This document shows positions 1 through 11,113 of a stretch of DNA of 64,000 nt, piece after piece. This stretch comes from Cytospora piceicola. Lineage: Eukaryota > Ascomycota > Sordariomycetes > Diaporthales > Cytosporaceae. Made by a program: the position numbers and the translations under genes. The DNA is taken from the NCBI GenBank assembly GCA_023375675.1, contig JALQBC010000009.1:1273286-1337285 (forward strand), given 5' to 3'. Numbering within the stretch: position 1 is the stretch's first letter; each line of letters opens with the position of its first letter. The notes under the pieces are model-generated. The model was given only the letters and a program-made list of their open reading frames with translations. It made no database searches and was not told the origin of the DNA.

Positions 1-1352
1 CATTCCTTTAAAACTTAAAAGCTAGACTAAGGTATAACGATTAGGACGACGTTATAAGTAATAAATAATTACGTATATTAAAGGGTATTTAATACGATAA
101 CCGTACTTATAAGCAGTTCCGTTAGTTTCAGACTAGAACCGTAAAGATGTTATAGCACTTAGGTATAAAGGCCCTATAGTATAGTAGTTTATCCCGAGGC
201 TAACCTTCCTTTAGCTAGAAAACGGTTTAACGATTATTATAGCGCTATTAGTTTAATTAAGCCCTAGCGCGTTCTTTTTTACAGAAAGGGGTAATATTAC
301 AGCGTAGCGTAGCTATACGTGCTATCTGACCTTAACCTTAAGGCTAGCTAGTAACACCTGGCAGACAGCCTTACTTACACCTTAAGCTTTCTTTAAAGGG
401 CTAACCTTACGTTTCCCTTTCTGTTTCTCTTTCTTCTTCTCTGTAGCGACGATTCGATTGAAATTTATAATAAAACCTGATTTAAGAGCCTAGCCTCTTA
501 TATATCTCGTGCCGTAACAAATACGACTTTATAAATAAGGTTACTTTTCTTTATATATATATACCCCGGATCCGTTATAAGTTTACCGAGTTTATACGTT
601 TTTAAAATATCTATTATATTAAGAAATAAAAGTTAAAACCGTATATTATACTTAAGAAGCCTTAAGTCTTCTATTACCTTTTTAATACAGATAAGGTTAA
701 AAATTACTAAGTTTAAGTATTAAAGTATATCCTTAAAAAGTTAATAAACTTAGTTAAATATAACGATATTAACTTAAACGTTTACTTACTTAAGTTAACG
801 ATAGCTATATATAAAAGTATAGTCGATTTAATCGGTAATATACCTGTTTATCTTACTCCCGAAACTTATATATAGCTATATATTTATAAGTATAACTAGC
901 TTAAACAAAAACTATAATTATATATTAATAAAAAGTATTAACTACTAGTATATCTTTTCGACTTATATACTAACAGCTTTATATATTTATAAATATAGCT
1001 ACGGTAAAGAGATATTAATATAAATAACCTTAATATCGAATCGGATATAGAAATAAATATTAAAATTATATAAAAGAAGATAAAAAGAAATATATTTAAG
1101 TTATACTATTTATATAATATTTTACTAATACTATATATTATTTATTAAGTCTATTCGGCTTTAGTTAAATTATATAAACTATCTTTAATCTCCGGGAAGT
1201 TTTTAAAACGCTTAACCTTATATATATTTATACTAAACAGAACTATATTAATTAAATAAAAACGTTTCTTTAAAATAGTTTATATAATATTATTAATATA
1301 TATTTATATAATTTCGTATTTACTAATATACTTTTTTATTACTAATAACTAT

Positions 1353-1535
1353 CTTCGATATAATATAACTAGGTATTTATTAGTTTTATTTTAACTCGGC
1401 TATAGTATAACTAGGTAACTACTATACCTATTCCGGCTCGGCTATAATACGATTAAATATCTACTAGTTTTATTCTAGCTCGGCTGTAGTACGACTAAGT
1501 AATTACTAGTCTTATTCCGGCTCGGCTATAAAGTA
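1353..1535. repeat. 42-bp tandem repeat array A (about 4 copies)
   Basis: Units beginning CTCGGCT start at 1395, 1437, 1479 and 1521, an exact 42-bp period, with a more diverged unit before 1395. A 42-bp period is 14 codons, so this may be a mutated coding repeat from a transposon protein, but no frame is open now. Confidence 0.75.
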
Positions 1536-1568
1536 ACTAAACTTCTGTTATACCTGTTTAAGCTTAAG

Positions 1569-1735
1569 CTTTATACTCGGCTTACGTTTAGCTTTAAGTT
1601 AAAGCTTAACTTTTATACTCGGCTTACGTTTAGCCTTAAGTTAAAGCTCGACTTTTATATTCGGCTTATATTTAGCTTTAAGTTAAAGCTCGACTTTTAT
1701 ATTCGGCTAATATTTAACCTCGACCGAACTTATAA
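1569..1735. repeat. 42-bp tandem repeat array B (about 4 copies)
   Basis: Units beginning (C/T)TTTATA(C/T)TCGGC start at 1569, 1611, 1653 and 1695, again an exact 42-bp period. Copies differ almost only by C/T or G/A transitions. On the minus strand one frame reads as a 14-residue Lys/Ala-rich repeat interrupted by a single TAA per unit, which fits CAA-to-TAA mutation. It lies about 30 bp from array A and shares the CTCGGCT core, so both may come from one repetitive gene. Confidence 0.75.
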
Positions 1736-3060
1736 GCTTATCGTTATTAAAAAGGTAATACCTATTATCGTTAAAAAGATTATCGTAAAAGGGATTATTT
1801 ATATTCTCTTTTTTAATTAAAGGTAAGCTAAGCAGATTAAGCTCTTTTAAAGCTGTTAAGTCTATAAATATATTTATATCCCGGTATATTAGTTTTTATA
1901 TATATATAAGGTTTTATAGCTATTTTCGTTTTTATTTAAACCGGGAATAAGCTTTATCTCTTATATATATATAAACGATAGCGTAACTATATTACCTTTA
2001 TCTTTCTTTATATAAGCGGCTATTATACTTTTCCGTATAGTTTTAACCCCGGATAGTAATAACGTAATATTTACTATAGTTAAAGACTGTTTAGTTATAG
2101 CCGATATAATTAGTTTCTACTTTAACGAAAGTAAATCTATAAGTATACCTTTATATATAAAAAAGTTTCGAATAAAAGCCTTATATAAAATATATTTAAT
2201 ATCGAGAAAAAATAATTAAGCTGGTAAAACTTTAGCCTTATAAGTTTTATAAAACTTTAAAGTAATTTACCTGTATAACTCTATAAGTTTTTACTCTTTT
2301 AACTATAATATAACTATAATTAAAGCCGAAGTAGTCTTTTTTATAACGTATGTTTTTTTTTTACTATAATACCGGTTTTAAATAACGGTTTCTGTATAAT
2401 CGCTAAAGCTCTTCTTTATAGCACTTATAAATAAAACATTATATAGGTTTTATAATAGCCCGGTTATAGGTATACTACTTATAGTTAAAGCCGTATTTAA
2501 TTATTAGGCGAAGATCTCTAATAGTAAAGTAAAAATAGTTATTATACCTAGCTGTTATATATTATATAAGGATAAAAATATTCGAAGTAAAGTAGTAAGG
2601 TCGATAAAAAAAGGTTTACTCGATAATAGAAAAAATAGTTTATAGTCGGGATATATAACCTATTTCGGATATTTATTTTTAATATTTACGTAAAGGTTTT
2701 ATATAACTAAATAACGAAAAACTAGCTTATCCCGACGAGAAGATATATTAAAAGTTTCCTGTATTTAAACGTATAAGGGTAAACGTTATAAACGATATAC
2801 GATAATAAATAATATAAAAGTAATAATACCCGAATAAGCTTAAGTAAGGATAAACGAAAATATAAATAAATAAAAAAGGAAAAAAGAGGGGATAATAATA
2901 TAATTTTATTTCTATATTTAAATATAGTAAGCTATATATAGCTATATAGGCTATAGTATTATTATATAGGGCTTATATGTATACGGTATATTACTTAAAC
3001 CTGTATAAGCAGACCTGTTTAAGGGCGTAAACCTATTAACTAAAACCCGTTTTCGCAGAA

Positions 3061-6000
3061 AAGCACCTGTCGCGCACTATATATGCCGACCTCACCTCTT
3101 TAGTGCCTCGGTAAGTACGTACCTACCTACCTACTTAGTACCTACCTAGGTAGGTAAGTACCTAAGGTACCTAGGTAGTTCAGGGTACCTGTCCAAGTTG
3201 GCAGTGTCACCTTTTAATTCTGACGGCATGTCAAGCATACGTACTTTGTTTACATACACACTTCCGTGTTCTTCACCTCGCCCTGCTCGCATCATGTTAC
3301 CCATCATAGCATCCCCCCGCCTCCGTCATCGAAGAAGTTGACGTATCATGATATCCCCTCCCCCAGGTGCCCCACACCTTCGAGGCTTGTCCTACGTTCC
3401 TCTATTCTGCCTTGGCTTGCCTTGCTGTTCGTTGTAACCAGTTGACAGCTGTCCATGTTGCCGGGGCCACGGCCTCGTGTTTTCTCTACGTCTGACGATA
3501 ATGGTTTCCCGACCTTAACAGGGGTAGTGCCATAGTTGCGCAACTATGTGCTACTCTTACTCGACATTGCGTGGCTCCTGACAGGTGTCAGAGTATACTC
3601 GACACCCTTCGAGAGCTCCAACCCCGAGACTTCGATGATCCAGGGCTCACCCAACCTGGTCAACACACCGCCGCAACATCTCGGCCGTGCTCGAACCACT
3701 TCTCAGACATCTGGCGTCAACCCAGCAGATCAATTAAACCGTCAATGCTCTGAAGTTCGGATGTCATCTCGGCCCCGGGCCCGGGACCATGCAAGGCTTT
3801 TAATTGATCAAATGCACAGGCTTCTGTATGCCGGACACAGGACCACACGGCACTGACTGAGCGGTTGACGTGTGATCGCACGGTCCGACCACACATTTTG
3901 ATCGTCATCAGCGACGTCTCCGGTATTACAAAGACACAACAGCCTTTCACTCGGGGTTTAATGGTTCTCATACAGAGCTGTCGTGATACCTCCCCGCATG
4001 TCATGGCCTGAAACTTAGCCATCCGGAGGTGAATATGCTGCCTGTCGATCGAGGAATGCGCAAGTATCAAGACCCCTCAAAACCACCATTATATCACACC
4101 TGGCCGATGATACCCTCTCCTGGAACACTCCGTCTGCGATGGTGGTATTAGTACTAGCAACTTAGGCGGCACAACGTTGTGAAAACAGCAGCTTGGCCCG
4201 GGAAAGACATATTTATGAGTCAACTTCCCATTCTGGTCGACTAGCCTTGCCTTGCGATGCAACTTCGAATCTTACCATTCTACACAGCGGGATGGCCCGG
4301 TTCGTGCCCGATTTGGTTTCACAGGATCGTCTGGTCTCCCAAGTTCTGGAAGGATCTCACCTGTAAGCCCCGCCATTATTTCTGCACATTGTTGCTTTTG
4401 GTACCTCTCAATGAACAATGGGGTGACACACCAAGCCGCAAGAGAACAAATAGAAACGCCCGACAGGCCGCAAAGTGTTAACCTGACAGCATTGACCGCT
4501 CTTGTTAAGTGGCAGCAACAGTCAACGTCTTTCCATGTCCTCAACGTCTTGTGCCACCTGGCATGGGCGAGGTTCATGACACCTAAGCAAGCTTTGGTGC
4601 CGCCTATCTATGGTTGGCTGAAGGGGGACCCGTACCCGTTCAAGGGGACTCTGTTCGAAGGGACTTGATCATAAGCAGCCTTGTTTAAACCTGCAGATCT
4701 TCTGCCTAGTCTTGCTCAACACGAGCTCTTGCCAAGCCAGGTCGTTGCTTCACCCAACCTTCGGCTTGTTCATGCAGACGAAAATCGCCGACAGGCCGGG
4801 AGCTTGACCACCCTGGCCTACTTTGACGTGAGTTCGTTGTCAGCACTACCCTGCTGGCGCCGTGCAATGCAATATAGCAGCCATTGTCATGTGGCCCTTC
4901 GTCGGCCACTCGACGCCCCGGCACAGATCTCTTCATGTCTACACTCTCCAGAGACGGCCTACAGGCGCTTCCTGTTGAAGCGTGACCTGTGCAAACATAT
5001 CGCTCCGGGACAAAGTCGCAGGTTCAAGACATGTTCTACGGATATTCCACAGCGTTAGCGTGCTGTTGGAAGGATGGGCTTTCCAGTGAACGTTGATTCT
5101 GCCGAAGACTCCTCACATTAGCAACGTGTGCTAAGACCGCACGTTTGGCTGGGTGCTTGGTGAACTGGACAACATGTACAGGGCAGAAGAAGCCGTCGTT
5201 GCCGAGGAAAACATGGATGACCTGGCAAGGATAATATATTACATGGCCGGTTGTCATATTGGAGTTTCTACATTTGGGACAAAGTAACCACAGGCTTGAC
5301 GGCATCACAGACAGGGATCTCCTCACCCTCTATCAGAAGTATGCCGGCAACCAGCCACGCTTCCTTTTACAGTCGTCCTATACCATGTAAAGTATGCCGG
5401 CTGGCATTGGTTGATGATCCGCACGGGATCCAGCCATGTGTGTTTATCACAGCGGTTAGCATCCGAAATAAGGTCTTCCATTTCCAGCTCCTTGAGGGGA
5501 TCTTTGGGACTAGAGGGATCAGCACCCTGTCGGCCTCAAATCTGACGTTGGACATACAGGATGAAAATCAAGCTTACTTAGAGTTGACCGAGGATTGGGC
5601 ATCTGCTCTCTGGGACCCAGTATACTAGCATGTGCTATTTTGTACCTGGTCGCTGTGACCGCGACCTACACCAACCTCCTCCTGGGGCCCCGCTGGTTGC
5701 AAGGCTCGAGTTCGCGACGCCTGCGCCGTGCTACGGCCTTACTCTGCATGACACCATCCTACATGTCCTGATGCCTGTCCGGGAAGCACAGAGTTGTAGG
5801 AACATGCGGCTAAGGTGGTGCAGCATACCGGGAGCCCCATCATATGTCATTATGTCCACACCTAAACTCTCGACGGCGCAAGCAATCACCCTGAGAGGGC
5901 AGCATATAAACTGCCAGCCTTCCGGCGCAGGTTGCTTCAGCCTCTCTTGTTCCCTCTATCCTACCCTACTTCCGGTCTACCAGCCTGCTCGTTTTCCTCG

Positions 6001-6149
6001 AAGTATCTTTCGCTCAATTACTTATACCCTCACTGCTCAGCCTAGTGGCCGGTCATTCTAAAATTGCTCCTTGCTCGAACCCTTCATTACAGACCATTAC
6101 ACTCACTGGACTGTGCCATATTCACCTCTTGTTGACTACAGTCGCAAAG
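3061..6149. other. Intergenic; no supported gene
   Basis: Normal GC content begins here. 3110-3180 holds overlapping TACC/GGTA simple repeats (acctacctacctaggtaggt-like), common in ascomycete intergenic DNA. Several open frames of 60-140 codons occur between 3536 and 6061, but they overlap one another on both strands, show no recognisable motif and have no convincing splice partners. The last few hundred bases are the likely promoter and 5' leader of the GPI-protein gene. Confidence 0.55.
5904..5910 (+). promoter_or_regulatory. Possible TATA box of the GPI-protein gene
   Basis: CATATAAA-type box in a GC-normal context about 240 bp upstream of the ATG at 6150, followed by a pyrimidine-rich tract (about 5945-5995) of the kind that often marks fungal transcription starts. 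Assigned by position only. Confidence 0.4.
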
Positions 6150-8165
6150 ATGAAGGCTTGTCTCTCGCTTCTGGCCCTTGTGGTCCCGGCATTTGCAGAG
6201 GAACTCCTCGCTCGAGGTGGTGGAGGAGGAGGAGGTGGTGGGTGGGGAGGCGGTGGTGGTGGTGGTGATACTTCGACGACTGAAGTCATCTATACGACGA
6301 GTAAGTAGCCTGGACGTCGACTTTGTTCCTTCAATCTCTGCCCTTGAGTCCAGCATGCGAGATCTCATGCATATAGCTGTGCACCTGGAAAGTTTCCTCG
6401 TGTATGCATTGTTGGCCTCACCTCAGTGTTCCTCCACTCCTGGGATTTCACTTCTTGCCTCCTGGGCCGAGAAGGCCGACCAAACACGGCATTTGCTAAC
6501 GTGGAGTCACAGCCACGGTTTGCCCTATCACAGAGACTCACACAAGTGGTGGTACTACAAAGGTTGAGACTTATTTCACGACCTCCACCCTGACAGTAAC
6601 CAGCTGCCCGGGGGGGAATTGCGGAGGTGGTGGTGCTACTACCATTCCCGGTCCTACTGAATACACGACGACAACTGATGTAGAGATGTAAGTTCTGTGC
6701 TATACTGCCCCAGATGGTGCCATCCCAGAGAAGACTGCTTCTGTGATGACGACGCCGTCTGGAGTAACCTGACCAACACGTCACCCCAAGCAAAGACTGA
6801 CGTGAGCAGTACCTACACAACGACATGCCCGGTGACATCTACTGTTACAGGTGCGGGAACGACTTACACCAAAACTTATACGACGACGTCTATCTGCAAG
6901 GTAAATTACCCTATGATAAATATATACGAAAGCAGTGTTTGCTAACTTCAGACTAGACAATCGTTCCTACGACATACTATACCACAATTCCGGGCCCTAC
7001 TTCCTATGAGACCACGGGTGTCGTAGATCACACAACAGTTACTTCCCTCTGCCCTGTTACTGAGACCAAGACTCTCAGTGGCGAGACATATGCGGTGACA
7101 TGGACATCCACTTCGGTAAGCAAGCCCTCACGGAGATGCTCGCCCTTCAGCCGCTGACCTTTTGGACAGACATTCGTTACGGACGTGGCAACCAAGGTCT
7201 ATGATACCACGACCCTGCCAGACAAGACTCAGACAACTGAAGCCTACGATTACACCACAGTCACTTCTCTCTGCCCGTACACGGAGACTCTCACTGAGGG
7301 CGGAAACACCGTCTACGTCACAAAAACCAGCACGTCGACATACGTCACGCAGGTCCCGACAGGAGTCTACGAGACTACGACCCTTCCCGACAAGACTAAA
7401 ACAACTGAGACCTATGGCTATACAACGGTCACTTCTCTCTGCCCGTACACTGATACCATCACTGAAGGCGGCAGCACCATTTACGTTACAAAGACCAGCA
7501 TATCGACGTACGTGACGCAGGTCCAAACAGGGATCTACGAGACTACGACTCTACCTGATGAAACCAAGACGACCGGTGTCGTTGCATACACCACATTAAC
7601 GTCTCTTTGCCCCTACACTGAGACCGTGACCGAGGGAGGAAAGATATATACCACGACGAAGACGAGTACCGACACGATCATTACCACAGTGCCAACCACA
7701 GTAGAGGAAACCGTCTATACTTCCACCCTTACCACTGCTTACGAGACGACTGATATATATCTGACAACGTCGTGTCCCGTTACGTCTTATACGACGGTCA
7801 TCCAGGGATCCACGACAGTCGTCACCGAGACAAACACAAAATACTTCTCTGTCACAAAGGCTTACACCACGACCGAGGTCTTCGCCGTGACCAATACCCA
7901 GAAAGTGGACACCACCGTCGAAGTGACGGTCGGAAGTGCCGCCACAGTTTCCCAGTACTCGACTTACCTGGTGACTCAGAACGGCACTGTCTACACGACC
8001 AAGTCGCTGCAGCCGACTACAGTCCAGGTGCCAACGACGGCGACCACTTCAAACATTGTCACTGCGTCCACTCCTGCCCCGGCAACCATCACTGCGGGTG
8101 GCTCACACAACCGCCCGGCTGCAGCCTTACTGGCGGGCCTCGTCGGCCTTGTGGCTCTTGTCTAG
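6150..8165 (+). CDS. Thr-rich GPI-anchored cell-wall protein with tandem repeats
   Basis: Five-exon model: 6150-6300, 6513-6687, 6810-6900, 6957-7115, 7170-8165 (523 aa). The four introns have GTAAGT, GTAAGT, GTAAAT and GTAAGC donors; the first has a perfect TGCTAAC branch site. The acceptor at 6809 could instead be 6806, which adds one codon. Residues 1-17 form a signal peptide, followed by a Gly-rich stretch. The body is dominated by Thr, Tyr, Val and Ser with about eight Cys-Pro modules (for example SLCPYTETLTEGG), reminiscent of flocculin type-3-like repeats. Three 56-residue tandem repeats lie in the last exon. The C-terminus has small residues (GGS) then a hydrophobic tail ending LLAGLVGLVALV, a typical GPI-attachment signal. 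Probable role: O-glycosylated wall protein or adhesin. The ligand is unknown. Exon order is well supported by frame continuity. Confidence 0.85.
7197..7700 (+). repeat. Three 168-bp in-frame coding repeats
   Basis: Units begin at 7197, 7365 and 7533, giving an exact 168-bp (56-codon) period. Each unit encodes a (V/I)Y(D/E)TTTLPD start, a YTT(V/L)TSLCPYT centre and a TEGG then TKTS end. The third unit is more diverged toward its end. Such repeats can change copy number by recombination. Confidence 0.85.
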
Positions 8166-9076
8166 GCACAGGTAATAAGCTTGAAGCATGTTCCAATTTA
8201 ATCACGTTCATTTTATAAGTCTTGTTTGCATAGCATTCAGGTCGGGGTCACCATTGCAATCATTCACGAGCTCACGACCTCTCACGTTCCTTTTACGAAT
8301 TTCATCATGGGGATACCCTGAGGTTTCAACACGGCGGCAAAATTCGGCGCCTCTCGGTTGGAGAGGCAGGTGATGACCTGATGGATACGTGGAAGGGTCA
8401 TCAATCCCATCTCTTTCTCTCAGGGCCGGCAAGACCACAAATCAACTCAGTTCATTTGTAGCTAGGAGATGGTTCTACCATTACCCAACGGTATTGTTTA
8501 ATATTCATGTAAATAGGCTAGACAGCCTTGGACAACGGATAATAGGAATTTGGACGAGCATGGGGACACAAGGCAACCGCCGATAGCAGCAACTGCAATA
8601 GACCTGCCATAGATCTATCTAGCCAGGGAAATCTCACCACAATTGCCTTCAGTTCCGTTGTTTGCTATGGTTTGACAGTGTCATACCGGCTCGCCCTCTG
8701 CCCCGGTCCGCGGGATTGTTGAACCTCGTGGCACGTGGAGACACAAGCGAGGAACCAAGACTAACAACAGCACTCCGCGGACGGCGGATGATGGATCGTG
8801 TACCGTTCAACAAAAACCTTGACACACACACATACACAAAGCGTGCCGACAGCGGCACAGCACACCAGGAAACATAGTTGGGAAGGAAAAATAGACAGGG
8901 ATGCAGTGCACCGGACTCCGTGCTCTCTTCTCTTTTTTGGCTGGAAGGACAAACATTTGGTATTCAAAAGAAACCGGACGCCATGCTAGCTACGTTACAC
9001 TCAAACCCTAAACCCACAATCGCACCTGGGCGATATCGGCAATCATCACGCGCCTCGTTTTGACCCCCGACAAAGT
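8166..9076. other. Convergent intergenic region
   Basis: Lies between two genes that converge, so it should contain both 3' UTRs. Nothing else recognisable. A CAAACCCTAAACCC stretch at about 9002-9015 looks telomere-like but is a single short occurrence. Confidence 0.6.
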
Positions 9077-11113
9077 CTACGACAACTGCTCCTTGACCAC
9101 CCCGTCCGCGACCGCCTCCTTGTCCAGCTGGGCCGCAAGCCTCGTGTTCTGCGTCTGCAGCAGCCCGACCTGCTCCTTCAGGATCTCAACCTGCTTGAGC
9201 GCCACGTCCCTCTCGACCATTGTCTTCTCGAGCTGCATGCTGACGTTCTCCCTCTCCTCCTTCTCCTGGTGCTTCCTCCTCTTCTCCTCGGCCTTCTTCT
9301 CGTCCTTGACCCTCTTCTCCTCGAGCTTCTTGACCTCCTTGCGGTAGTGCTCCTCCTGCCGCGCGACCTCCTTGTCGTGCTTCTCCTTCAGCTTCGCCAG
9401 CGCGTCGTCCCCCTGGGCCTGCTTGCCCTGCGCGCTGCGCTCCTGCTGCCGCGCCATCTTCTCCTCCACCTTCTTCTGCCGCTCCTGCAGCTTCTTGAGC
9501 GCCTTCTCGTGCTGCGACGCCGCCGCCTTGGACGACGACCCGTCGCTCTTGCTCGAGTGCAGGGACGCGTTCTCGGCCCCGGCCCCCGCTGCGTTCTCCC
9601 CCGAGGCGGCGGCCACCTCCGTCAGGACTTCCGGCTCCGGCTCCGGCTCCTGGGCAGATGCGAAGCTCCGCTCCGACTCCTCCGAGTCAGAATAGCTGGT
9701 GTCGGAATCCGTGTGGACGCCGGACGTAGACGTGGTGAAGCCGGGTAGTCGCGATGAGACGGCGCCCAAGGCACCGGCGATCATGTTGTAGAAGCCGCTC
9801 GGCTGGAGATCTTCTTGTGTAGATGACAAGTCGGCGTTGCTGGGAGGCTCATCCAGTCTATCGGCGGGCAATGGATCCTGTCTGGACGTCGGTGTCTCTG
9901 ACTCGTCGTTCTCCGCGACCACTTCCTTGGAATTGTCGGCAGGGAGTTCCTTGAGGTCCTCTGTTGTTTTCGAGTCCAACCACTTGATGAATCGTCCAGC
10001 ATCGCTTACGATGCCTCCGGGCGTGCCCTTTTCCACCATGAACCTCGGCACGCTGCCACCCGGATCAGACCGAGTCACCATCAACCACTCGATGGCCATC
10101 TCAGTCTCATTGCCAGCCTTGGCTGCCGAATCATCCTCGACCTCGGCGTCCGGTAGCCTGTGAACTGACCCCGACTTCTCTCGCTCAATCTCATCGCCGT
10201 CTTGCGCCGGCCGACTCGGCAGCTGGGGCTCCTCTCCCTTCAAGTCAGTCGACGAACGTGCACTCTGCAGTGACTTCTGAACGGGCACCTCCCTGATGAC
10301 CTCCACACTCTCGTAATTGCCCCTGATGAACCCGTTTCGCGGCTGGCACTCGGGGTGATCACAAGGCCTCGACACCACCATGAACTGCCTCGGACTCTTC
10401 CCCTCGCCGTCGCCACCACCACCAGACGCCCTGCTCAGCAACAGCGTCAGGAAGTCCCTCGGCGTGGTCGGCCCGGGGAACTGCGCGCTCAGCAGCCAGA
10501 CCTCGGCCTTGCCCACCCCGTCGCAGACCACGTGCTCCGCCCGCCTCTCCGCGCCGATGCCCCTGACGTTCCCCGTGCCGGGGCCCCTGGAGTTCTTCAT
10601 CGTCTCCCCGAACTCGCGCTCCAGCCCCAGCCGGAACCTGTCAAACGCCACCCCGCCGTGCAGGCTCCGGCGGGCGAACCACGCCCCGCGGCCGTCCTTG
10701 CCCGCGAGCTTGAACACGCTGATGTCCATGGGGTTGTCCTTGGGCGGCACCTTGACCTCCTTCCACTCCTTCCGCAGCTGCTCGGCCTGGGCGTCGGCGG
10801 CGGCGGCGGCCGCCGCCGCCGCGTCGGGGCCCGCGCCTACGGTGGCGGTGGTGTGGGCGTGTTCCCGGCCGGTCCGCTCGGCCGGGTCGGTGGGCTGCGT
10901 GGGGAGGGAGCTCTCGGTGTGGCTCCGGGCGCGGCCGCTGCTGCCCTGCTGGAGGGCGCCGGCCGAGGCGGGCAGAGGGGGTATGCTGTCGATGACGGTC
11001 TGGGCTCGGGCGAAGGTCGTGGACAGGAAGGGCTCGAGGTCGTCGCCGGTCACGCCGGTCACGCCGGCCCAGTCGATGTGGCCCAGAGCCTTGAGGGGCT
11101 CGTGGTGGGCCAT
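9077..11113 (-). CDS. DUF3074 (START-like) domain protein with C-terminal coiled coil
   Basis: Single-exon, 678 aa; the ATG at 11113 opens the frame and the TAG is at 9077-9079. Residues about 115-382 match the fungal DUF3074 family, a START-like lipid-binding fold: WFARRSLHGG near 145, the GPTTPRDFL element near 214, and the MVEKGTPGGIVSDAGRF segment near 359-375. An acidic Ser/Glu-rich linker follows, then from about 545 to 665 a long Lys/Glu/Arg-rich coiled coil (KLQERQKKVEEKM, EEKRRKHQEKEE). An Ala-rich run near 98-106 is coded by GCC/GCG repeats. The biochemical function of this family is not established; lipid binding is inferred from the fold. It runs in tandem with the LAM-type gene upstream, another lipid-related protein, but the 1-kb gap argues for separate transcription. 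Confidence 0.85.
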   Translation of the reverse strand: MAHHEPLKALGHIDWAGVTGVTGDDLEPFLSTTFARAQTVIDSIPPLPASAGALQQGSSGRARSHTESSLPTQPTDPAERTGREHAHTTATVGAGPDAAAAAAAAADAQAEQLRKEWKEVKVPPKDNPMDISVFKLAGKDGRGAWFARRSLHGGVAFDRFRLGLEREFGETMKNSRGPGTGNVRGIGAERRAEHVVCDGVGKAEVWLLSAQFPGPTTPRDFLTLLLSRASGGGGDGEGKSPRQFMVVSRPCDHPECQPRNGFIRGNYESVEVIREVPVQKSLQSARSSTDLKGEEPQLPSRPAQDGDEIEREKSGSVHRLPDAEVEDDSAAKAGNETEMAIEWLMVTRSDPGGSVPRFMVEKGTPGGIVSDAGRFIKWLDSKTTEDLKELPADNSKEVVAENDESETPTSRQDPLPADRLDEPPSNADLSSTQEDLQPSGFYNMIAGALGAVSSRLPGFTTSTSGVHTDSDTSYSDSEESERSFASAQEPEPEPEVLTEVAAASGENAAGAGAENASLHSSKSDGSSSKAAASQHEKALKKLQERQKKVEEKMARQQERSAQGKQAQGDDALAKLKEKHDKEVARQEEHYRKEVKKLEEKRVKDEKKAEEKRRKHQEKEERENVSMQLEKTMVERDVALKQVEILKEQVGLLQTQNTRLAAQLDKEAVADGVVKEQLS

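Larger units (their letters stand above)
1..3060. repeat. AT-rich, RIP-mutated repeat block without genes
   Basis: Almost pure A/T with scattered GC remnants, and no open frame of 60 codons or more on either strand. Stops of the TAA/TAG type are dense in every frame, as expected when RIP (C-to-T on both strands of duplicated DNA) has destroyed transposon coding sequence. Two 42-bp tandem arrays lie inside (1353-1535 and 1569-1735). I cannot name the parent element. A stretch at 279-300 resembles the reverse complement of part of the LTR found at 56220 and 63111, so an inverted relative of that element is possible. The block ends abruptly near 3050-3060, where normal base composition begins. 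Confidence 0.8.

Noticed and set aside
4252..5628. Series of 125-138 codon plus-strand frames
   Set aside because: No shared splice logic, no domain and dense opposing frames. The last (5251-5628) is the most protein-like but lacks an ATG at its start and a partner exon.
9002..9015. Telomere-like CAAACCCTAAACCC
   Set aside because: Single short occurrence inside a gene-bearing region; not an array.
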